Shown piece after piece: positions 59,354 through 64,000 of a DNA stretch of 64,000 nt. Numbering within the stretch: position 1 is the stretch's first letter; each line of letters starts with the position of its first letter. Below the pieces are notes generated by a model. It searched no databases, was not told the origin of the DNA, and saw nothing but the letters and a program-made list of their open reading frames with translations. The position numbers and the translations under genes were made by a program. Where the stretch lies: the NCBI RefSeq assembly GCF_038397755.1, contig NZ_CP151637.1, forward strand, positions 1,178,001 through 1,242,000, read 5' to 3'. Source of the DNA: Microbacterium sp. LWH7-1.2 (lineage in GTDB: Bacteria > Actinomycetota > Actinomycetes > Actinomycetales > Microbacteriaceae).

Positions 59354-60058
59354 TCATGCGCCCGTGAGCGCGGCGATCAGCGCGCGTTCGACCATCGCCC
59401 GCGGCATACGCGGCACCTCCGTGGCAAGCGTGCCGAAGGTCGCCGGGTCCCACTCGAGTTCGAGTGCCGCGTTCACGGCGAGGAGCACGTCAGTGAACCG
59501 CTCGACGGCGCCGAGCGGCAGCATCCCGCTCAGCAGTCGTGCGCCGCGCACGGCGCGCTGCGAGGTTCCGATGAGCTTCACGGCGCCGCGCGCATTGATG
59601 CTGAACTCGCCGGGGCAGTACTCCCCGGGCACATCGCCGACGCGGGCGTCGACGCCGAGCCCGCGCATCGCCACGACGAGCGCGTCGCCGATCTCGCGGA
59701 AGAACCGCACCTGGTCGATCGCTCCGTCGGCCTCGCGCGCGACCACGTCGAAGACGATGCAGCTCTCGTCGTACGCCACGGCGCGTCCGCCCGTGGGACG
59801 GATGGCCGGTGTGAAGCCGCGCTCCTGGGATGCCCGTCGTGCCATGTCGAACCCGGGCATGCGGCTCTCGCGGCGGCTCATCGCGACGGTCGGCACCGGG
59901 CTGTACAGGCGCACGACGCGCGGTTGCGCGATGGTGCCGGTCGCCACCGCCCGCAGGAGCTCGGCGGACCTTTCGAGGTCGGTCGCAGCATCCGCTCGCT
60001 CCTCCTGGCGGATGACGAGCACCCTGCCCTTCGGCGGCAGCGGGTCGAGCATGGTCAT
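59354..60058 (-). CDS. lplA: lipoate-protein ligase A family protein
   Basis: 234 residues. RPTGGRAVAYDESCIVFDV is the lipoyl-AMP loop (RRxGGRAVxHD-like), and GAVKLIGTSQRAVRGA carries the catalytic Lys; CPGEFSINARG lies between. It activates and attaches lipoate, or transfers it, to E2 and glycine-cleavage proteins, linking to lpdA in this window. It lacks the C-terminal accessory domain of E. coli LplA, so it may need a partner or act as a transferase. Two ATGs (60056 and 60050) are possible starts. Confidence 0.88.
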   Translation of the reverse strand: MTMLDPLPPKGRVLVIRQEERADAATDLERSAELLRAVATGTIAQPRVVRLYSPVPTVAMSRRESRMPGFDMARRASQERGFTPAIRPTGGRAVAYDESCIVFDVVAREADGAIDQVRFFREIGDALVVAMRGLGVDARVGDVPGEYCPGEFSINARGAVKLIGTSQRAVRGARLLSGMLPLGAVERFTDVLLAVNAALELEWDPATFGTLATEVPRMPRAMVERALIAALTGA

Positions 60059-60096
60059 GCGCCCCACACTCTCACGGGACAGGCCGGGCCGGACGT

Positions 60097-61713
60097 TCAC
60101 TCGGGGTCGTTGCCGGTGTCTCGTCCGAGGCGGAAGGGCGTCGTGACGCCGTTGTAGGCGACGTGGGTCATGAGGCCCTCCGCCGCGTGAGGGAGGTTGT
60201 GGCAGTGGTCCATCCACACGCCCGGGTTGTCTGCGATGAATGCGACCTCGAACGACTCGCCGTGCGCGACATCGAGGGAGTCCACCCACCACGGGCTGCC
60301 GGACGACGGCACGCCGTCACGGGTGAGGACGAGCAGGTGGTGCCCGTGAAGATGCATCGGATGTGCCTCGCCGCTGCTGTTGGAGATCGTCATCACGACG
60401 ACGTCGCCCTCGTCGACCATGTACATCGGCACGCCGGCCCCCAGACCGCCGTTGATCGTCCACCAGTAGCCCGGGCGTCCGTCGAGGAAACCGGGAAGGC
60501 GGCCGATGTCGTAGGTGAAGCGGCGATCGGGGGCGTCCGAGTCGAATGCGGTCGGGGCGGGCTCGCCGTAGGAGAGCAGATCGAGCGGGTCCCTCGGCGC
60601 CGACGTCTGGTCGACGTGAGCGCCGTGCGGACCGATGACGAGCGAGGCACCGGGAACCTGGACGCGGACGGCACCACCGGCGGGCACCCGTACCTCGAGG
60701 TCGGCACGACCGCCCGCGGTGATCTGCACGCTCTGATCGGCGACGGCGGTGGGGCCCACGAGATCGTGACCATCGACGGCGAGCACTCGGAAGGACGAAC
60801 CGCTCACCCAGGCGCTCGTCGGCGTCGAGTCGGTGTTGATGAGTCGCACGCGGACGCTGTCACCCGGGGCCGCCTCCTGGTGCGAGTCGCCGATCGCGCC
60901 GTTGATCGTGCGGGCGCCCCCGGGGTACGTGTGGATCGCTGCGACGACGTCGAGGACCGGAGGGTTCCCGGCCGCCGCGGCGGCGGCATCCGTCTGCGGG
61001 GTGGGACCGAAGATCAGCGCGCCGAAGAGGCCGCCGACGACCTGCGGGTGCGAAGCCTGGTGCGCGTGGTACCAGAACGTGCCGACCTGCTCGGCGACGA
61101 AGCGGTAGGTGAAGGTCTGGCCGGGCATCACGGCGTCCTGCGTGACGCCGGCGACACCGTCCATCGCGTTGGGGACGTCGACCCCGTGCCAGTGCGCGGT
61201 GACGCCGGCGGGCACGTCCTCGTTGCGCAGCACCACCTCGACGAGCTGCCCCTCCGTCGCCCGGATGGTCGGGCCTGGCGTGCTGCCGTTGAGCGTGAAT
61301 CCGTCGAACGGCGCACCGCCCGGGAGCGTGACGCGCTCCGCCCGCGCGATGAGTTCGACGTGGACGTCGGCGGGGCGGTCGGGGTCTGCCGTCAGGTCGG
61401 ACACGCTGGTCTCGTCGGCCGCGGGACCGCTCGCCGCGGTGCGTGTGCCGGAGGCGCTGACGTGTCCGTGCGCCGCACCGGGGGTTTCGGCACCTGGCCC
61501 GCCCCCGAAGTCGGGAACGCCCATGTCGATCGCCGAGTACGAGCCGGGCAGCACGCTGGCCCACCACATCCAGCCGACGAGCCCCACCGCGACCACGCCG
61601 AGCACGGCGCCGAGCCGGCGGGCGAACCAGGCCCACCGGCTCTTCGCCGAGTCCGTTCTAGGCGGAAGCACCGACGGCCGCCGGCGCGGCCGCGTCGGCC
61701 TTCGCGATGACAC
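60097..61713 (-). CDS. membrane-anchored multicopper oxidase
   Basis: Up to 538 residues. A basic N-terminus and one transmembrane helix (LGAVLGVVAVGLVGWMWWAS) hold the enzyme outside the membrane. All copper motifs are present: HWHG, FWYHAHQ, HPMHLHGHH and MDHCHNLPHAAEGLM, including the type-1 Cys and a Met axial ligand. Family roles are Cu(I), Fe(II) or phenol oxidation. The start is either GTG 61711-61713 or GTG 61669-61671; the shorter one overlaps the upstream stop by only 14 nt. Coupled to the small membrane protein gene upstream. Confidence 0.92.
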   Translation of the reverse strand: MSSRRPTRPRRRPSVLPPRTDSAKSRWAWFARRLGAVLGVVAVGLVGWMWWASVLPGSYSAIDMGVPDFGGGPGAETPGAAHGHVSASGTRTAASGPAADETSVSDLTADPDRPADVHVELIARAERVTLPGGAPFDGFTLNGSTPGPTIRATEGQLVEVVLRNEDVPAGVTAHWHGVDVPNAMDGVAGVTQDAVMPGQTFTYRFVAEQVGTFWYHAHQASHPQVVGGLFGALIFGPTPQTDAAAAAAGNPPVLDVVAAIHTYPGGARTINGAIGDSHQEAAPGDSVRVRLINTDSTPTSAWVSGSSFRVLAVDGHDLVGPTAVADQSVQITAGGRADLEVRVPAGGAVRVQVPGASLVIGPHGAHVDQTSAPRDPLDLLSYGEPAPTAFDSDAPDRRFTYDIGRLPGFLDGRPGYWWTINGGLGAGVPMYMVDEGDVVVMTISNSSGEAHPMHLHGHHLLVLTRDGVPSSGSPWWVDSLDVAHGESFEVAFIADNPGVWMDHCHNLPHAAEGLMTHVAYNGVTTPFRLGRDTGNDPE

Positions 61714-62131
61714 GGCCCCTCGAGGCGTTGAGCCCAGCCAGCAGCGCGGTCGTGAACAGCAGCAGGGCGTTGATGCCGTGCAGGAAGCCGAGCAGCGGAA
61801 TGCCGTGACCGAGCAGTCCGAGCGTCACCTGCAGCACGACGAGCACGAGGACGCCGGCGGCGAACGTCACCGCGTGCCGCACCTTCACGAAGAACGACAC
61901 GATCAGCAGGATCAGCGCGAGCGCGGGGATCACGAACATGCCGTTCATGCCGTGGATCATGAAGCCCATCACTTCCGGGAACGGCGGCGGGCCCTCCTGC
62001 GCGGAGGCGTCGACGACGCCGCCTTCCGCGATGTACAGGCCGAGACCGGCCGACGCCCAGGCGTGCGAAGCGGCTTGCAGCGCGACCAGCGCGCAGATGG
62101 TGAACGACAGAATGCGGTAAGTAATGCGCAT
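61658..62131 (-). CDS. small four-helix membrane protein linked to the multicopper oxidase
   Basis: 157 residues with four predicted helices, the first possibly a signal anchor (ILSFTICALVALQAASHAW). Intramembrane His/Met groups occur in GFMIHGMNGMFV, LLGHGIPLLGFLHG and near the N-terminus (SHAW), which could coordinate haem or copper. I know no characterised relative. AAGGAG lies 5 nt before the ATG. It overlaps the oxidase gene and precedes it, so they probably work together. Confidence 0.83.
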   Translation of the reverse strand: MRITYRILSFTICALVALQAASHAWASAGLGLYIAEGGVVDASAQEGPPPFPEVMGFMIHGMNGMFVIPALALILLIVSFFVKVRHAVTFAAGVLVLVVLQVTLGLLGHGIPLLGFLHGINALLLFTTALLAGLNASRGRVIAKADAAAPAAVGASA

Positions 62132-62227
62132 GATTGCTCCTTGATGTCGGGATCAACGCATGTGCAGAGTCGTGCGCGCGCTGCACTGATACGTCGAACG
62201 ACGGATAGTCCCCACGCTGACCCCCAC

Positions 62228-62245
62228 CGGGTCCCCCAGGACCCG
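62228..62245 (-). terminator. hairpin after the 238-residue membrane protein gene
   Basis: CGGGTCC-CCCA-GGACCCG, perfect 7-bp stem with a tetraloop, in the 212-bp gap before the small membrane protein gene. It would end the upstream minus-strand transcript. Confidence 0.6.
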
Positions 62246-62343
62246 AGTGCCACCATCACCGGTGTCGGCGGCGATCGGTTCATGCTCCCACTCCGGCCCG
62301 GCCGTTACCAGAGCGGATCGGGCGGCGCATCGGGGCGGACGCG

Positions 62344-63060
62344 TCAGGGTCGTCGCCAGTGCGACGGCGGCTCTTCGCTGCGCCGGAGTGGTCGGTAGGC
62401 CCGCCACGTGGAGCTGAAGCGGTAGCCGCCGTATGAGACACCGGCGACCACCACGACGGCGCCCACGACCACGCCCACAGCAACCGAGACCCCGGTCGCC
62501 ACGCCGAACGCCGCACATAGGCCTCCTGCACACATGCCGGCGACGGACGCGGTCACGAGGATCGCGAGGACCATCGAGGATCCGAGCAGCTGCTCGATTC
62601 CGCTCCGGTAGCGGAGGAAGGAGTACGTGACGGACATGCCGAGCTGGTCATCGCTCGTCGAGGCGAGGAAGTTGCGCGCCGCCGCGGGGTCTACCTCACG
62701 GTAGGCGCCACGGATCCGGTTCATCGCGACGACATACATCATGTCCTCCTCGGCCACCGTGATGACCCGGATCAGCGTCAGCAGCCCGACCACCGTCAGA
62801 AAGCCGAGGATGCTCAGCGCCGCCACCGGGAACCACGATCCGAACCCACTCGCCTGGCCCAGCAGACCGATCGTGACCAGTCCCGCCGACACGAGCGTGA
62901 GGAAGATCGTGATGCGGGTCAGCACCTCGCTCTGCGCGGTGCTGCGTGCTGCGAGCAGCCCCCAGTGCTCGGTCGCCAGGATCTGCAGCCGGCGCGCGAG
63001 CGCCGCGTCGCTCTCGGCCCCGCTCGCCTCGGCCCCACCCCCGTCGGCCCCCGTCCCCAT
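62344..63060 (-). CDS. four-helix membrane protein of unknown function
   Basis: 238 residues. Helices occur at about 50-70 (ITIFLTLVSAGLVTIGLLG), 75-98, 155-180 and 185-207, with a cytoplasmic region of YREVDPAAARNFLASTSDDQ between the pairs. The N-terminal amphipathic part (ALARRLQILATEHWGLLAARS) and EVLTRITIFLTLVS resemble actinobacterial proteins without assigned role. No ribosome site is clear. It is flanked by hairpins on both sides, so it is probably monocistronic. Confidence 0.82.
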   Translation of the reverse strand: MGTGADGGGAEASGAESDAALARRLQILATEHWGLLAARSTAQSEVLTRITIFLTLVSAGLVTIGLLGQASGFGSWFPVAALSILGFLTVVGLLTLIRVITVAEEDMMYVVAMNRIRGAYREVDPAAARNFLASTSDDQLGMSVTYSFLRYRSGIEQLLGSSMVLAILVTASVAGMCAGGLCAAFGVATGVSVAVGVVVGAVVVVAGVSYGGYRFSSTWRAYRPLRRSEEPPSHWRRP

Positions 63061-63122
63061 GGTTCATGGTCCCACCGAGGTCGGGCGGGCGGTAGGCCGC
63101 TCCGGACCGCCCCGCCGAGTGC

Positions 63123-63204
63123 ACAGAATCGGAGGTCCGACGCGACACCGCGGGTCGCGGCATCCGTCCCCGGTGTGTCGGTCGAAAGCTCCGACTCTGT
63201 GCGA
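63123..63204 (-). terminator. 82-nt long hairpin after the flavohaemoprotein gene
   Basis: GCACAGAATCGGAG (63123-63136) pairs with CTCCGACTCTGTGC (63191-63204) at 13 of 14 positions. Inside, CCGAC..ACACCG pairs with CGGTGTGTCGG around a loop containing a GCATCCGT octamer. It lies 12 nt after the flavohaemoprotein stop on the minus strand. Confidence 0.65.
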
Positions 63205-63215
63205 GCAACCCGGGC

Positions 63216-64000
63216 TCAGGCGGCCGCGCCCTCGGGGTTCTGGGCCCACAGGTCGGGGCCGAAGACCTCGTAGTGGATGCGCTCACTCGGGATGCCGCGC
63301 GCCATCAGCGTCGCGCGGGAGACGCGCATGAACGGCAGCGGGCCGCACATGAACACCGTCGCGTCGTCGGGGAGCTCGACGTCGGCGAGGTCCATGAATC
63401 CCGCGCGCGCCGGGTGGAGCGTCGGGGCGGTCTCCGCATCGGTCTCGTACCAGTTCTGGGCCCTCGCGTCGTCCATCGCGAGCACCTGGCGGCGCAGCGA
63501 AGAGTACAGCGCGTGCGAGTCGTGCGCGCGGTCGGCGTGGAACAGGCGCACGGTGCGCTGCGGCTGGCGGCGCGACAGGTCCTCGAGGATCGCGGCGACC
63601 GGCGTGATGCCGATGCCGGCCGACACCAGCACCAGCGGCTGATCGGAGCCGTCGAGCACGACGTCGCCGGACGGCTGCGACACGTCGAGCACTGTGCCGG
63701 GCGTCGCGTTCTCGTACAGCCACGTCGACACCTGGCCGTCGGGCGTACCGGCGGTGCCGCGCACGCGCTTGACGGTGACGCGGAGCGAGTCGCCGCGCGG
63801 TCCCGAGGAGATCGTGTACTGGCGCGGCTGACGCGAGCCGTCGGGCAGGTCGACCGCGATCGCGACGTACTGCCCCGTGTGGTGCGACGGCACCTCACCC
63901 GCGACGGGTGCGAGCAGGAGGGAGAACACGTCGTCGGATTCCTCGAACCGCTCGACCACCCGGTACTCCCGCCACGGGTGCTCGGGGTCGGTGCCGCCCT
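63216..64000 (-). CDS. hmp: flavohaemoprotein (nitric oxide dioxygenase), C-terminal reductase part
   Basis: About 261 residues visible; the frame continues past the right edge (codons before the internal GTG at 63959 read PWREYR), so the start and any globin domain are outside. FAD-binding RQYTISSGP, the NAD-binding GIGITPVAAILEDL, and the C-terminal FMCGPLPFM motif match the ferredoxin-reductase-like half of Hmp. The complete enzyme would oxidise NO to nitrate. A stand-alone ferredoxin-NADP-type reductase is the alternative until the upstream sequence is seen. Confidence 0.85.
   Translation of the reverse strand, partial: GGTDPEHPWREYRVVERFEESDDVFSLLLAPVAGEVPSHHTGQYVAIAVDLPDGSRQPRQYTISSGPRGDSLRVTVKRVRGTAGTPDGQVSTWLYENATPGTVLDVSQPSGDVVLDGSDQPLVLVSAGIGITPVAAILEDLSRRQPQRTVRLFHADRAHDSHALYSSLRRQVLAMDDARAQNWYETDAETAPTLHPARAGFMDLADVELPDDATVFMCGPLPFMRVSRATLMARGIPSERIHYEVFGPDLWAQNPEGAAA

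Noticed and set aside
1..64000. CRISPR arrays, tRNA or rRNA genes
   Set aside because: I found no regularly spaced direct repeats, no tRNA cloverleaf and no rRNA-like stretches; I cannot exclude a divergent small RNA.

Overview
High-GC (about 70%) actinobacterial chromosome segment. The gene content suggests Microbacteriaceae, most likely Microbacterium or a close relative: a GarA/OdhI-FtsR-MerR cluster, a mycobacterial-type glycogen phosphorylase, DUF2510 proteins, a DUF222-HNH (13E12-type) protein, and many genes whose start codon lies 6-7 nt after a TANNNT -10 box (leaderless transcripts). An octamer ACGGATGC/GCATCCGT is strikingly frequent throughout. I see no rRNA, tRNA or CRISPR array.

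Layout. 1-9 kb: the C-terminally cut end of a ParA/MinD-like ATPase with a long acidic tail, pyruvate carboxylase, a second ParA, a Cys/Met-metabolism PLP lyase/synthase, and the operon garA-ftsR (overlapping) followed by a second MerR gene. 9-20 kb: a small conserved protein, a Cys/Met-rich copper-binding protein, CopC-like protein, dihydrolipoyl dehydrogenase, CYTH phosphatase-like protein, glycogen phosphorylase, a secreted PL11 rhamnogalacturonan lyase, a glutamine amidotransferase, and a small repeat protein. 20.1-23.4 kb: an acquired segment bounded by inverted remnants of one IS5-type transposase gene, carrying a CxxC flavin reductase, a hydrolase fragment, an SDR and its divergent TetR regulator. 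23.5-25.3 kb: nnrE and a YihY/BrkB membrane protein. 25.4-36 kb: a complete actinobacterial type IV pilus locus (pilB on +; pilC, pilT, pilO-, pilN-like, pilM, pilD, a beta-solenoid minor pilin, two pilin-like proteins and the major pilin on -) with a structured leader in front of the pilin gene. 36-43 kb: small accessory genes, including a DUF2510 gene broken by a TGA, an HNH protein, hydrolase, glycosyltransferase and acetyltransferase. 43-50 kb: secreted beta-helix protein, aldo-keto reductase, FUSC-like membrane protein, L,D-transpeptidase, F420/NADP reductase-like protein, DUF2809 protein. 50-57 kb: a four-gene catabolic operon (MHS transporter, amidohydrolase, TPP enzyme, ureohydrolase), with translationally coupled enzyme genes and a divergent double-Lrp regulator. 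57-64 kb: WYL regulator divergent from an epoxide hydrolase, lipoate ligase, multicopper oxidase plus small membrane protein, a membrane protein, and the C-terminal part of a flavohaemoprotein.

Connections. GarA (inhibitor of the 2-oxoglutarate dehydrogenase system), lpdA (its E3 subunit), lplA (lipoylation) and pyc all bear on central carbon flux. Copper handling appears three times (Cys/Met-rich bundle, CopC, multicopper oxidase). Plant-polymer use is suggested by the PL11 lyase and the beta-helix protein. Structural non-coding signals are unusually rich: paired A/B palindromic intergenic repeats, clear operators at glgP, the rhamnogalacturonan lyase, SDR/tetR, lrp/MHS and WYL/epoxide hydrolase, and the pilin leader.
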